Assembly: GCA_020740775.1 (NCBI GenBank)
Contig: JAHEWK010000039.1
Span: 124,001 to 188,000 of the forward strand
DNA from: Ilyonectria destructans
Lineage: Eukaryota > Ascomycota > Sordariomycetes > Hypocreales > Nectriaceae
Direction: 5' to 3'
Length of the DNA: 64,000 bases
Made by a program: the position numbers and the translations under genes. The notes beneath the pieces were generated by a model. That model worked only from the letters and a program-made list of their open reading frames with translations, was not told the DNA's origin and ran no database searches. Below are positions 22,255-33,261 of this stretch, in pieces. Position 1 is the stretch's first letter. Every line of letters starts with the position of its first letter.

Positions 22255-23875
22255 ATGCCTCGACCAGTTATTAATATTTCCCACCTTCGTCAGGAGATTA
22301 CAATCCTATACGAGGACGATTTAACAATCCAGTCTATTATCGGGTCTCTTTCGTCTGACTATGGTATTGACATTGGTCGCTCAACGCTCTACCGAAACCT
22401 CAAGGAATGGGGCCTCTCTCGTCAAGTTAAAACAACAACATCACCAGCTCTACGCGACCGTATCAAGCAGATGTTCTTCCAAGATTGCTTAAAGGATAAC
22501 CTTATCCTCCGTCGCCTGCAAGACGAAGGTTATACTATCAGTATAGCCGGCCTACGGAAGATTCGAAAAGAACACGGCATGTTTAGACGACAAGACCCTG
22601 AACAGCTACAAATCGCCAAAGATCGTGCCCGATCATTTTTTGAGGAGCAATCACGGATATCTACGGTGATCCAGAACTATGGTCGTGGTTATCTTTATAC
22701 GTACATGCGCCAGCAGCATCATACGATCAGCCGCATGCTCTCTATTCTACGTATAGGGACTTTGCCCCCGAGTCTGTTACTGAGCGATGGGGAAAGGCAC
22801 GATACCATCGCCGGGATTTTAAAGTCGCGGGCCCAGACTGGGTTTGGTCTATTGACGGGTATGATAAGCTGAAGCAATGGGGTTTCGAGATCTATGCCGG
22901 GATCGATGCCTATTCTCGGTATATTACCTGGTTTTACTGCGGGTTTTCTGCTAGTACGAGCTGGAACGTGGCCGTTCAGTATCTGAATGTCTTGACCCAG
23001 CGTGGGATGATGCCAAAAGCCTTAAGGTCAGACCATGGAGGCGAAACCTCTTTAATCTGCGGTATCCACTTCTATCTCTCCGGGATTCGGAAGAAGAAGG
23101 TCGAGTCACAGCTTATCCCTATCGAATTTCGCGATTGTTGGTACTTTGGGAGGAGTGTTCATAATACGCGGATCGAGAGCTGGTGGCACCGGCTTTATCA
23201 AGCTAGATGTGGCTCTTGGAGAGTAAGCTTTATTATTACTATCTTGATATATCTTGGTCGCTGCTAATACCTCTTGATTAGATATACTTCCAGTGGCTTA
23301 CCGAACATGGCCTTTTCGATGGTGGTTCTCTTGCTGATCGAGTCGCTATCCTCTATACCTTCATGAACCCAATCCGACGCGATTTGATCTCGTTCGTACA
23401 TATGTGGAATAGCCATTCTATTCGGCGGCAATCCGGTCGGCCCCATGTCAGGGGCGGTCAGCCAACAGTACTGTACCACGATCTGGATTCAACAGATGCC
23501 CGGAATTTCGCGGAAGAGATCCCGCCCGATCGACTCCAAACCTGCCTTGATCTCTTCCGAGACGAGATATCGAGGCTTGACGACTTCTTACCAGAGAATA
23601 CTATGTCGATCTGTTCTGATATTATCAGTAATACTATTGGCGTGGTTCCAGAGACTCCATCGAATGCGGAGTATCCCTGGATGGATGAGTATATTCTCTT
23701 AAGGTCGAAGCTCCGAGAATATATCCAAGGCAAGTTAACGCCAGCTGTCGAGTTACTAGAGCGCCCGCAAAATGGCCGGGAGCGACTGGCACAAGTGTTG
23801 GAGACTCGGGGCTTAGATATAGATGTATTAGAGAACTTGATGGCACAGGGGAGTATAGATAGTGGAGAGGAATAA
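22255..23875 (+). pseudogene. DDE integrase-core transposase, copy 2 (one-base deletion)
   Basis: The start is MPRPVINISHLRQEITILYE. Alignment by eye with copy 1 is good throughout: LKDNLILRRLQDEGYTISIA, GRGYLYTYMRQQHHTIS, then after a missing base near 22735 the frame shifts. The remainder is readable in the next frame with the core (DGYDKLKQWGFEIYAGIDAY, SDHGGET, NTRIESWWH). The intron (23223-23281, GTAAGC...GATTAG) is at the same site as in copy 1. Exon 2 (23282-23875) ends GSIDSGEE. Only this single deletion is visible, so decay is recent or the base is a sequence error. Confidence 0.75.
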
Positions 23876-23912
23876 AGAGTGTAGTCTCGCTCGATAGTAA
23901 ATATTTAGCCTC

Positions 23913-25082
23913 TTACGGATCAGGGCTTCTGCGAATCTGCGTACGCTGGCGTGTTACCATAGTAAACTCAGGTACCTTTGCACCCTCTGCGGAAGTCTGT
24001 GCCTCAATCGTATCCTCCGTCTTACTAACCCCAACATTATCTCCCGAACCCTCTCCAATTAAATCCTCGATACGAAAGCCGGGATCATCTTGCACGAATA
24101 TCTCTTCCTCCTGGAAATCCTCCTCAAACTTAAACGAGGGCTCTTGCTTTATATCAAGCGCAACCTTGATGTCCTCCGACTGACCAGGCTGCATACTTAA
24201 CGTTCGCTTTCGCTTGGCGGTAGTTCTCTTTGCCTTCGACTGCGATGGCTTAGGCTGTTTGGTTGGCGACGACGATAGGGCGTGAGTAGTCTTGCCCCTA
24301 GCCGTACGAGTAGAAGCTGGAGTGAACGGATCCTCGCTATCGCTTGTAACCTCGTACGAGTATAGAAAGAAGAGGGTAAACTTGAACGGCGAGGCGATCT
24401 TGGTATGTGTCGCGTGTAAAAATTCGATTAGTGAGGTCGTGTTATAGATCTCGTGCGGGAAGGAGGCGATGCTCGATGGTGTGTTCGATTGACAGCTTGA
24501 GATCAGTTCCCAGTCGAGTCTAACGAAATTGCCGTCGGTCGTAGCTAATCGAACAAGGCTGTTCACGAAGTCGGCATGACTCTCGTATCGTCGGGCAGGA
24601 TCGGTAACGAAACAATGTGTAACCTTATAGGCGAGATATGGACTGCCCGCCTGATATTTCTTTGACTGCAGTAACCCCTGTGATATGTCCTTATAACCCC
24701 CAGTATAGAAGAATATAGTGAGATCGAATGGCTGTGACTTGGGCAGTTTCCGTGTTGCTTGGGTATGCTGGTTGCGGCTCTGATTCCCCTCGTTAATTGC
24801 CGTTGTTAGTTGATCGGACGGTAGTCGAGGTCGTGCGGTCGGGATAGCCATAGACGAGGCCGGGGCATGCTGGGACGTGTCCGATAGGACATTGCGAGAT
24901 GGGGGTTGGCTCTCATCTGTAAGATCGATCGTGTCGACGACGGTTCGAGGCTGCGAAGATCTTTGTGCTTGAAGGGGGGGAAGGTCATCTCCGCAATACA
25001 TACAAACCCGCCATTGCGGATTTGTTCGACGGAGAATAGAATGAAGATAATTCGTACGCGGGCAAGAATCAGAAGGCATCAT
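23913..25082 (-). CDS. Transposon accessory protein, copy 2 (intact, 389 aa)
   Basis: A single exon encodes: YLHSILRRTNPQWRVCMYCG (residues about 12-31), a CxxC motif shared with both other copies; TVVDTIDLTDESQ (about 48-60), the hydrophobic-D-L-T plus acidic pattern of SUMO-interacting motifs; EGNQSRNQHTQATRK (about 95), the QSxN block; a globular centre with LDWELIS; and a C-terminal half rich in Lys/Arg then Asp/Glu, ending MVTRQRTQIRRSPDP. No enzyme motif is visible. A DNA-binding or host-factor-binding role in transposition is inferred from strict linkage to the transposase. Two TGCGTACGCA palindromes lie upstream. Confidence 0.7.
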   Translation of the reverse strand: MMPSDSCPRTNYLHSILRRTNPQWRVCMYCGDDLPPLQAQRSSQPRTVVDTIDLTDESQPPSRNVLSDTSQHAPASSMAIPTARPRLPSDQLTTAINEGNQSRNQHTQATRKLPKSQPFDLTIFFYTGGYKDISQGLLQSKKYQAGSPYLAYKVTHCFVTDPARRYESHADFVNSLVRLATTDGNFVRLDWELISSCQSNTPSSIASFPHEIYNTTSLIEFLHATHTKIASPFKFTLFFLYSYEVTSDSEDPFTPASTRTARGKTTHALSSSPTKQPKPSQSKAKRTTAKRKRTLSMQPGQSEDIKVALDIKQEPSFKFEEDFQEEEIFVQDDPGFRIEDLIGEGSGDNVGVSKTEDTIEAQTSAEGAKVPEFTMVTRQRTQIRRSPDP

Positions 25083-25118
25083 TAATAAAGTGTAGTTAAA
25101 GTAGTAATTACAAAAATC

Positions 25119-25160
25119 TGCGTACGCAAATTCTTACAGCTTAAATAATCTGCGTACGCA
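25119..25160. promoter_or_regulatory. Paired TGCGTACGCA palindromes upstream of accessory gene 2
   Basis: The perfect 10-bp palindrome occurs at 25119-25128 and 25151-25160, 32 bp apart, 37-78 bp upstream of the start codon. A close variant, TTGCATACGCAA, lies at 10844-10855 about 35 bp before accessory gene 1. They could be transposase or accessory-protein binding sites, or a promoter element. No comparable site was found at copy 3. Confidence 0.4.
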
Positions 25161-25179
25161 TTTGATTTGTCATACACCG

Positions 25180-25386
25180 ATAAGCGCTTGTTGTCAACAA
25201 AACAAGTGCATTTTGCCCGAAGATCCGCCAGCCAATACAGACGATATATTGCCAATATGGATAACCTTATATTGTATTGTCACAATATCACAACCTGCGT
25301 ATTATATTGGTACAATATCAGAAAACGCATATTGTATTGTATGTATTGCCATATATTGTTTTATTGTCATATTATTAGCAACACTG
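25180..25386. mobile_element. hAT right-end remnant
   Basis: AATATATTGCCAATATGG, TTGTATTGTCACAATAT and the terminal ATATTATTAGCAACACTG match the right end of the complete hAT at 33623-37626. No left end or transposase is nearby, so this is a fragment or deleted derivative. The start coordinate is approximate. Confidence 0.7.
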
Positions 25387-25668
25387 CCGTAACCCGATTG
25401 GTTTATGTTGGCAGTTGTGACGGGGCGTAGCGTGCTGAGCGTAGGGCTTCGTATCACGTCTGATAATGTCAAGAAGTATTCTTGAGTAATCAAATTGTAT
25501 TGAAAAGCTGGAGAGCTATCTAGACATAGGGGAGTGGGAATGAGTGAAGCTATATATACTATTCTGGTTTGCTTGGTCGATCGTGGTCGAACGCGCTCTT
25601 GTTCGACCTGTTCGATCATTTAAGGTTAAGGTTTCACTGGGAACGATGGAGCGCGAGGAGCGATAGGA

Positions 25669-25712
25669 TTTGATTTGATTTGATTTTATTCCGCCCGGGG
25701 GGACACACCCCA
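25669..25712 (-). mobile_element. 44-bp LINE 3'-end insertion with 13-bp target duplication
   Basis: On the minus strand it reads GGGTGTGTCCCCCCGGGCGG then AATAAAATCAAATCAAATC, the 3' terminus and simple-repeat tail also seen at the LINE at 38.4 kb. AGGAGCGATAGGA flanks it on both sides (25656-25668 and 25713-25725). This is a severely 5'-truncated target-primed insertion. Confidence 0.85.
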
Positions 25713-25844
25713 AGGAGCGATAGGAGCGATGCTCCCCCGCTCCCATCGTTCCTGTCGCTCCATCGCTCCTTCCCTGATTCGCTCGTGAGGCTGACTCATC
25801 AGCCTTACCGTTCGTTGTTTTGCCACCCTTCTGGCTTGGGTCGT

Positions 25845-26350
25845 GACACTAGCATGCCATTTACATAAGTTAGCCTCATTTAAAGCCCGTCGGATGGTCG
25901 TAGAGCTCACATCAAGACCCAGGTCGTCAACTAAGTCTTTTCTTGTGACGCTTTTGTCCTGTCGTACAGCGTGAACAATAGCCCTTTTGGCCCGTGGCGT
26001 CAGACTCAGGGGACGCCCTGACTGGGGCTTAGGAGCAATTGATCCAGTTGTCTCGAGCCGTTGAAGCAGGGTGCTGATGGTAGATATCGACACCCCAAAA
26101 CGCGTCGCAACCACACTCCTTGCCTCTCCGGCTTATACGGCCGCAATAATAGCCGCACGGAGCTCTGGGCTAGTTCGTTGGCGTCCTTGACGATTTCCGG
26201 ATATTATGGTCCCAAAAGACCGCAAATTGGACGACATAATAAAAAGTTGTGGATTGTTGAAGATGATGGAGGAGAAATCGCGGTTCTGATCCGTGACGCG
26301 GAGCGCGAGAAAGTCGCGTGGCGTCCGAAGACTTGTGGAGCCCCACTTTA
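25845..26350 (-). pseudogene. Tc1/mariner transposase relic (N-terminal part)
   Basis: Minus-strand frames give SSNLRSFGTIISGNRQGRQR, then AAIIAAV followed by a TAA stop, then VVATRFGVSISTISTLLQRL and RKDLVDDLGLDVSSTTIRRA. This parallels the intact transposase at 61396-62548. The relic breaks off after CKWHA at about 25850, so the catalytic domain is gone. The upstream GGGGCTCCACAAGTC resembles the terminal repeat of the intact element. Confidence 0.75.
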
Positions 26351-26359
26351 CGTAGTACG

Positions 26360-27281
26360 TGTACGTACTTTTTCTTTTTGTACGTATGTATGTACAACCG
26401 TGTTGTACGAAAAGTACAACATCACTACCGGGAGTCCTTTTGGGGGACAATCAACTATTCTGGGGTTGGGCGTGCCATCATATCCGCGGCGAAATTCCGC
26501 TATAGAGTAATCAGTGAGTACCTAGTTCACAATGTACTCCCCCAGCAGCTGATGCATCACCGATCACGAATGGGTTCTGATATAGCAAAGTTCTATAAAC
26601 TTGCGTTCAAGGCACATAACTTGAGCTGCGAACCTCAACTTTGAACGTCAAGATGGCTAAGACCGGACGAGCGTTTCAAACAAGCGCCAAGCAGGTGGTT
26701 CGGTTCGCACATGCATCTACTCCTCGGCACGGCGTCTGTCAAAATCAAAAGGCGGAGAACCTGGGGCACCCCGCATCTGACCGACTGGGGTAAACTTGAT
26801 GCGAGGAAAATGGTCATTTCTTCAGGCTCCCTGCACTGAGCCGCCCCGCTCATTGGTGCGCTACATGTTACCTCGGCGGGGTCGATCTCTAGCCCGATGG
26901 AGCCCAGTCTCGAACAGCGCATCGAATCTTTAGAGTACGGAACCCATGGCGGTTCAGCATGTGCTTATTGGCGCGGAAACTTTGCTTGCGCCAGACCATC
27001 CGAAAATCGCTTGGAAAGAGACCCGAATGAGACTAATTAACTGACCCAATGGTCATGAGGTATGTGAAGCACTGACGCACCAGTCGGATTGCGGCCTGGC
27101 ACAAACTACCTAGTTCAAACTCAAAATTTATTACAGGAACCAGAAACCCGGAAGAGATTCCATAGCCTTTCAATTGTCTATAAAAGGCTTCAATCCCTCA
27201 TTAGGACGATGACCTATGCAAACAATACCATTCTCATCCAGCCCTCATCCAATATCCTGACATCTCTTGTACTTGCCCATC
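26360..27281. other. Intergenic region
   Basis: No gene is supported. Near 26350-26420 there are several TACGTAC/GTACAAC inverted motifs, perhaps the mutated end of the Tc1 relic. The proximal part should contain the promoter of the GH93 gene. Confidence 0.4.
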
Positions 27282-28477
27282 ATGCTTGGCATCAAGGCAT
27301 CCTTGGTACTTTCGTGCCTGGCATTCATTGCCCCCGCGACTTGTAGAGCCATCGAGGAGCGGGCTGTTGCAGACCACGCCGTGACTTTTCAGCCGATTTA
27401 CTATCCTCCATCGAATTACAACACGCCAAAGACGTTGTACGGACGTACCGTTCAGCTTGTTGACGGAACCCTTCTGGCTACCTGGTGAGTTCTTTTTCAT
27501 TCCACGAAGGAACGCGCCGAGTAATCCATCTAATGCATAATAGGGAAAACTACAGCCCCGAGCCACCTCAAGTTTACTTCCCCATCTACCGCAGCACAGA
27601 CAAGGGAGAAACCTGGTCATCTTTCTCCACGGTCCAAGACACCAAGAATGGCTGGGGTCTTCTCTACCAGCCCTTCCTCTACGTTCTCCCGCAGAATATC
27701 GGCAACCTCGCAAAGGGAACAATTCTGTTGGCCGGAAACAGCATCCCTACCGATCTGAGCAAGACCAAGATCGATCTTTACGCTTCGACGGATTCGGGTG
27801 CGACTTGGTCCTTCGTCTCCAGCATCGCTAGCGGAGGCAAGGCCGTCCCCAACAACGGCGAGACTCCAGTCTGGGAACCCTTCCTCATGGTCTACAACAA
27901 CCAGCTGGTCTGCTACTACTCTGACCAGCGTGATTCCGCCTATGGTCAGAAGCTCGTGCATCAAGTTTCTTCCGATGGCGTCACCTGGGGATCGGTCGTC
28001 AACGATGTGCGTGGAACAGCCTATTCTCAGCGTCCGGGCATGACCACAGTCGTTAAGCTTCCTAACGGCAAGTACATGATGACATTCGAGTACGGCGGCG
28101 GTACCAGCCCCAGCGGTGCATCTTTCCCCATCTACTATCGCATCTCCAGCTCTCCTCTCACCTTTGACTCGGCTGCCAACCAAATCCTGGTCGCCGGTAC
28201 CCGGTATCCCAGCTCCTCGCCCTATCTCTCATGGTCGCCATCTGGAGGTGCCAACGGCACTCTTATTGCCAGTGCGAACAGTGATGGCGGAATTTACATC
28301 AACACCAAGCTCGGCGATCCCAGCTCATGGACCTACTATACCATCCCCCAGCCTGGAGCTTATTCCAGACAGACCATGGTGATGGATAACCCGGACTGGC
28401 TGTACGTCATGAGCGCTGGATACCTGAATGGCAACAACTGGGTTACCGATAGTGTTTTCAAGCTGCCCAATCTATAG
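27282..28477 (+). CDS. Secreted GH93 exo-alpha-1,5-L-arabinanase-like enzyme
   Basis: Exons 27282-27484 and 27544-28477 are joined across a 59-nt intron so that LLATW continues into ENYSPE. A signal peptide is clear (MLGIKASLVLSCLAFIAPAT). The mature protein is a six-bladed-propeller type with BNR/Asp-box-like repeats (STDKGETWSS, STDSGATWSF, SSDGVTWGS). WEPFLMVYNNQLVCYYSDQR and RPGMTTVVKLPNGKYMMTFE correspond to the blocks holding the acidic catalytic residues in GH93. GH93 enzymes release arabinobiose from linear arabinan outside the cell. The total of about 378 residues is close to family length and no defects are seen. Confidence 0.85.
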
Positions 28478-28827
28478 AAGGCTGGACCACATCATCCCAC
28501 GGTGATACAAATCCTCTATTCGGGAGTCGACGGCTGCAAGGATATGGCCCCAGCTCCACGCATCGACTTGCAACATCTACGAGTTAGAGGTTTTCATGTT
28601 GTTTCGTCGCCATATCTAGGTTCAATACTTGGTTTCGCATCTTCGCGTGGCCTGATGGCGGACCGGGAAGGGTTCGATCTGAACGGATGGATGAATGCCT
28701 GAATGAATGTTGCTCTTTGGTAGAATTCTTTTTGTATGGTGCATAATTACACTAAGACTAAAATCGTTTACCACCTCCATTTAGACCGGTCGATTTACCC
28801 GCAGTCCAAAATTGCACTTATTCCCGT

Positions 28828-29698
28828 TCATCTCTCTCGGCCATAGTTGGCTGGCTTGGGAGGCGCATTGTCCAGAATACTCTCAATCTCCTGCAAGATT
28901 TCTGGTGTGATCTTCTTGGCAATGCCCAATGCCTTGCAGTTATCCACAATCTGCTCGACTTTGGTGGCTCCCAAAATCACAGTGCTCACATTGGGGTTCT
29001 TGATGCACCTAGCCAACGCAAGCTGCGCCACGCTTCCCTCAAGGCGCTCTGCAATCTTTGTGAGCTTCCTGACCTTTTCAATCTTGGCCTTTCCTTCCTC
29101 GATCTCCAGCTTCTTGACGCTGTCCTTGGAGAATTCCTTGTTGGTGGCGAAGCGAGAATCCTCCGGGACGCCGTCGTTGTACTTGCCAGTCAAGAGACCC
29201 GATGCAAGAGGTGACCAAATGGTGGTGCCGTATTGGAACTTCTCATAGAGCGGAGCGAATTCGACCTCAAATCGCTCACGATGGAAGGCATTGTACTGGG
29301 GTTGCTCCGCGACAGGTGCGATGAGGTTGTATCGCTCGGCGATCTGCCTGGCCTCGGTGATTTGGCTGGCGCTTCACTCTGAAGTGCCCCAATAGTAGGC
29401 GAGGTTGAGATTGCGAATCACCTGAGTGAAGCCCTCAACAATTTATTTCATGGGAGTGGCATAGTCTGGTCGGTGGGCGAAGACAATGTCGACATAAGGC
29501 TGTTCGAGACGCTGCAGCGAGCTCTTGAGGCCTTCGACGACGTGCTTGCGGCTCAGGCCCCGGGTGTTGGGCTCCTTGCGACCAGTGCCAAAGAAGATCT
29601 TGGTGGTGAGAACGTACTCGTCTCGAGGCCAGTCGAGCTCCTTCAGGGCCTGTCCCATCTCGACCTCGCTTTCGCCGTTTGCATACGTCTCGGCGATG
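28828..29698 (-). pseudogene. Aldo-keto reductase (Kv-beta-like) pseudogene
   Basis: The order of conserved blocks is [20 protein letters not shown] (exon start at 29698 after a TTAG acceptor), [32 protein letters not shown], then [22 protein letters not shown] and [14 protein letters not shown]. This is the AKR7/Kv-beta-type reductase with NADPH-binding C-terminus. A TAA interrupts TPMK/IVEGF, and a TGA replaces the Trp expected after GTSE. The 5' exons with the catalytic Asp/Tyr are absent from the upstream sequence. The gene is therefore 5'-truncated and has two stops. Confidence 0.85.
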
Positions 29699-31151
29699 CT
29701 AATGGTAGGAAAGGTTGTAGTGGCGATAGGAAGAAGCGGGGGAGTATGAGTGAATGCCGAATGTAAAAATGACTCTCTTTTATTAAACTTTGATTGACAA
29801 ATGCTCGTTGACGAAATGCTGGTTGATGCCTGTATGAACTCATCACGGAGCCCACTCTATCGTCCCCTCTTTTCCTGACCCCTCTTAACTCCGCCACGGA
29901 ACCCTCTAGAGTGATGAATCATTCGACAAAGTTTCCTGCATGGCCGTAATGATGAACAAAATGATGCCATGGTCTCGTCAATTACCCAATTGGCTTAGCG
30001 TTGGGCTACTAACTCGCGCTAGAAACGGATCTTCGTTGGAGCGGTGCGTATGACGAATACGAATTGAGTTTTCGACGGCAAGGTCGACGGCAAGGGCCAA
30101 CAGGTTCTATTGACAGGTTCTAGGCGTAACAGGGTTGGGAGCACAACAGACTATTGAAAGTGGGATGCCCGAGAACGACATGCAGCTTTCTTCATAATTA
30201 GCTTGCACCCGACTTTGAACTACCCTGGAGTCTGGCAAGCGACAGTGAATTATCTAAGCTGCCCAACCCGGCTTTCTACCAAATGGAGACGTTATCTCTG
30301 GGTACTCATTCGAACTCTACTCACACCACATATATATGAGTGTAGTGCTGAGTTCTAGAACTCAGATACGGAATTATGCGTCGGGGTGAAACCTAATCAC
30401 CACGACGAGGACCCTTCTTGGGCAATGAGGGAATCAGTCAGATGTATTGCAATTTGTGCCTTGCTCGTTGCTTGCTGGGAAAAATTTCCTACCAGTCATG
30501 CTTACGGGATATTACTCCACGTATATCTGATGTCAGTACTGGTGCATCTCCTCACGCTATTGAAGCCCAGCGAATGTGTAGTTGACCTGAGCAACCAAAG
30601 TCGTAGATTCGCCCTGTGTTTTTCTCTACGTGGGCCATGCCGTCTTCGTACAAACATACATATAAACCTAAAGACATACATACATGCTACGGAGGACACA
30701 CACCTGGGATTCGTCACCGCTTTCGCTTACACTGTACATACGGCAAAGTACCCTGTCGGGGTCTCCTCTTTTCCTGTCTTTGGTCCCCTCTTCTAAACTC
30801 CGTGATCCGTGATCCGTGATCCGTGGCTGGTTAGTGCTCTCACTCTGTCCCTTTCTTTCTCTCTCTCTCTATGGCTACTCTCTCTACCTCCTCCATATTA
30901 TTACACACTCCCCCCCATCCATCCATCCATCCATCCCAGATTGCATCTGCACAGCAACCCAATAAGCCTCGTCATATGCCCATTACAAAGTATTACTACT
31001 TTTCAAGTCCAAAAAAGCCAGCCCAGCGCGCGCGATCTCATCCGCATTCCCATCCCCATCCCAAACCTTACCGCCTCAACACGCCCCCTCCCTTCTCCTC
31101 TTCGTCTCCTCTTCGTCTCCTCTTCGTCTCCTCTTCGTCTCCCCTTCGTCT
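29699..31151. other. Intergenic region with pyrimidine-rich microsatellites
   Basis: No gene is supported. Features are a CT run near 30850-30870, CCAT repeats near 30912-30935, and CTCTTCGTCTC repeats near 31096-31148. CGTGATCCGTGATCCGTGATC repeats lie near 30800-30822. Confidence 0.5.
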
Positions 31152-31316
31152 TGTCGAACGATATTCCGCCCCAGCCGAGGAGGCGTCCCGACCCACTTGG
31201 GCATCGTTGTTGTGTATATAACTGGGACCTTCGTCCTCTTGACTTGGGCAGTGGTTAAGGCCAATTTGACTCTCAATAACCCTCACATGCATGGCATCTT
31301 CCTACTCACTTTGACA
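31152..31316. mobile_element. Solo LTR (165 bp), sister of the one at 44917
   Basis: TGTCGAACGATATTCCGCC to CTCACTTTGACA. The body is nearly identical to 44917-45080, including GTGTATATAACTGGGACC. Its flanks (CGTCT and GCCAC) do not match, so the target duplication is lost or the sequence recombined. It borders the truncated copper-ATPase directly. Confidence 0.7.
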
Positions 31317-32086
31317 GCCACCCTCCTGCAGAAGTGGAAAACAGAAGCGAAATCTATCGCTCTGGCCGCAACCAAGCCTAGCACCCCGCCTACTGGGGTT
31401 CTCACGCCTGCATACACCCTCGCAGCTGCGTTCTCCATTTCCGATCCCATACGCCCAGAAGCATTTGCCATTATTCGCGCCCTGCTCAACCGCGGCACCG
31501 CTGTTTGGCTTCTGTCCGACGACAATCAGATCACAGCCACCGCTGTCGCCGCGCAGCTGGATATCAACCCCGACAACGTTATTGCCAATGTGCTCCCAAC
31601 ACAAAAAGCTGAGAAAATCAGGTACCTGCAGTCCAACTTGAAGGCACGCATCGGCCCCATCTCCGAATCCACCGCCCGGCGCGCCACAATCGCCATGGTC
31701 GGCGATGGCATTAACGACTCCCCGGCGCTCACAGCCGCCGACGTGGGAGTCGCCATCAGCTCCGGCTCGGATGTGGCCATCAGCATCGCGGACTTCGTCC
31801 TACTCAACCCGGACCTACACAGCGTTGTCAGCCTGGTGGACTTGTCACGGGCGGTGCTCCGGCGGTTCAAGTTCAATTTCGGGTGGGCACTTGTGTACAA
31901 CTGCATCGCAGTCCCTGTGCGGCGGGATGCCTGTACCCCATCGTAAGCCATGGCAACCATGTACGCCTTGACCCCGTGTGGGCCAGTCTGGCGATGGCCC
32001 TTAGTAGTATCTCTGTCGTTACGAGCTCCCTCGCGCTGAGGAGTCCGTTGCCTGGTGTAGGCTTTCGTATTCGGATGGTTGAGTGA
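31317..32086 (+). pseudogene. Copper-transporting P1B-ATPase, C-terminal relic
   Basis: The frame carries QKWKTEAKSIALAATK, LAAAFSISDPIRPEAF, the hinge motif MVGDGINDSPAL and the final-helix region ISIADFVLLNPDLHSVVSLV. This is the C-terminal part of a Ccc2/CopA-type pump. The heavy-metal-binding domains, CPC helix and DKTGT phosphorylation site are missing. Near 31918 a base is deleted, so the natural end (AGCLYPI ... MALSSISVVTSSLALRS) is found only in another frame (31883-32086). SDDN replaces the usual SGDN. It starts at the edge of a solo LTR, which probably mediated the truncation. Confidence 0.85.
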
Positions 32087-32435
32087 AGTTCTAGAGATAT
32101 AGGATAGCAACAGAATTGCGCAGTTTGTCAGTATAACGTAACAAATTTGAGAATGTACTGTATGATTTTGAAACATTCCACTCAATGTGAACTCATCTGC
32201 CAGTGACAATATTGATCTCTGACCATCACGTCAATACTTTCTCTATAATCTACACCATGCTTCTCGAGCAACTGCCATCAGATTTGCCACTGATATTAAA
32301 GAACCTGTGATTCCGTTCTCCTCGATCCACGCCTCCGCTGATGACTTGGACTTAAAACAATTGACCTTTGGGCACCATTCATAGCGGACAGAAACTCCCG
32401 CTAATGGATCCTTCATAAAAACTGTAGATTCGCGC

Positions 32436-33261
32436 CATACTTGGGCATTGTAGAGGGAGCTCTACCCACTCTACCCGGTAGGGTAGAGGAGGTGTCTCCT
32501 CTACTCTACCCAGATAGAGTAGAGTAGAGGTGGGTAGAGCTACCCACTCTACCCACTCCTAATTGGTCAATTAGACCTTATCATGTGATAAATTGCAAAG
32601 TTTGTTGTGGGTTCCTGATCAGGAACCCACATTTGTGGATACTGAAATCCTTAAGCATACGTCTAATTTTATTGATTCTAGTCAATATATGTTGTTTTTA
32701 TACTCATCCTTTATTATATAGATCTCTAATCATGTCTTTCTTATAGGATTTATTATCTACAACGCCTTCTACGCCGAACCTCTCCTTACCGACGCCTAGT
32801 ATTGCTCCTAGTGCTCCTCTGAGTATTGCCTCGATTCCCGCCGAGAAACCTTCAACCTGGAACTTTTTCTCGATATGCCAGAGGTCTGGAGCCTGAATTC
32901 AAGTCAAAGGAGAGATCTGATCAAAGTGGGAAGTCCTCAAATAAACGTCTACATTACTGTATCGCCTGTTGGGATCTGAAGAAGAGTTGGAGGTCAATAT
33001 ACACATCAGGAGCCCGGGATCGCCTTCGTCTCAGTCATCTATCTCTATAAAAGAGATGGCTGGATGTGGAAGACCGGTAAAACCTCTTCCAAGCCTAAAC
33101 TAGCGCCTATCCTCTACCTGCTAGTCTACCCAGTACTCTACCAAGCACTCTACCCAGCACTCTACCCACTCTACCAGGGTAGAGTAGAGGAGACCACTCC
33201 TCTACCTGGGTAGGGTAGAGAAGTGGGTAGAGCTCCCTCTACTCTACAATGCCCAAGTATG
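32436..33261. mobile_element. 826-bp non-autonomous hAT-type element, copy B
   Basis: It has the same ends and length as copy A (9690-10515), with no difference seen by eye. It is flanked by ATTCGCGC (32428-32435 and 33262-33269). It separates the last two pieces of the MerB pseudogene. Confidence 0.9.

Larger units (their letters stand above)
22255..25082. mobile_element. Two-gene convergent DDE transposon, copy 2
   Basis: Transposase (+) and accessory gene (-) converge with 37 bp between stop codons, the mirror image of copy 1. The outer boundaries were not found. A hAT end remnant abuts the right side. Here the accessory gene is intact and the transposase carries a one-base deletion. Confidence 0.7.

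Noticed and set aside
30386..30796. 136-codon ORF
   Set aside because: The composition is not protein-like (runs of hydrophobic and His/Thr codons in pyrimidine-rich DNA). It has no intron signals and no family resemblance.
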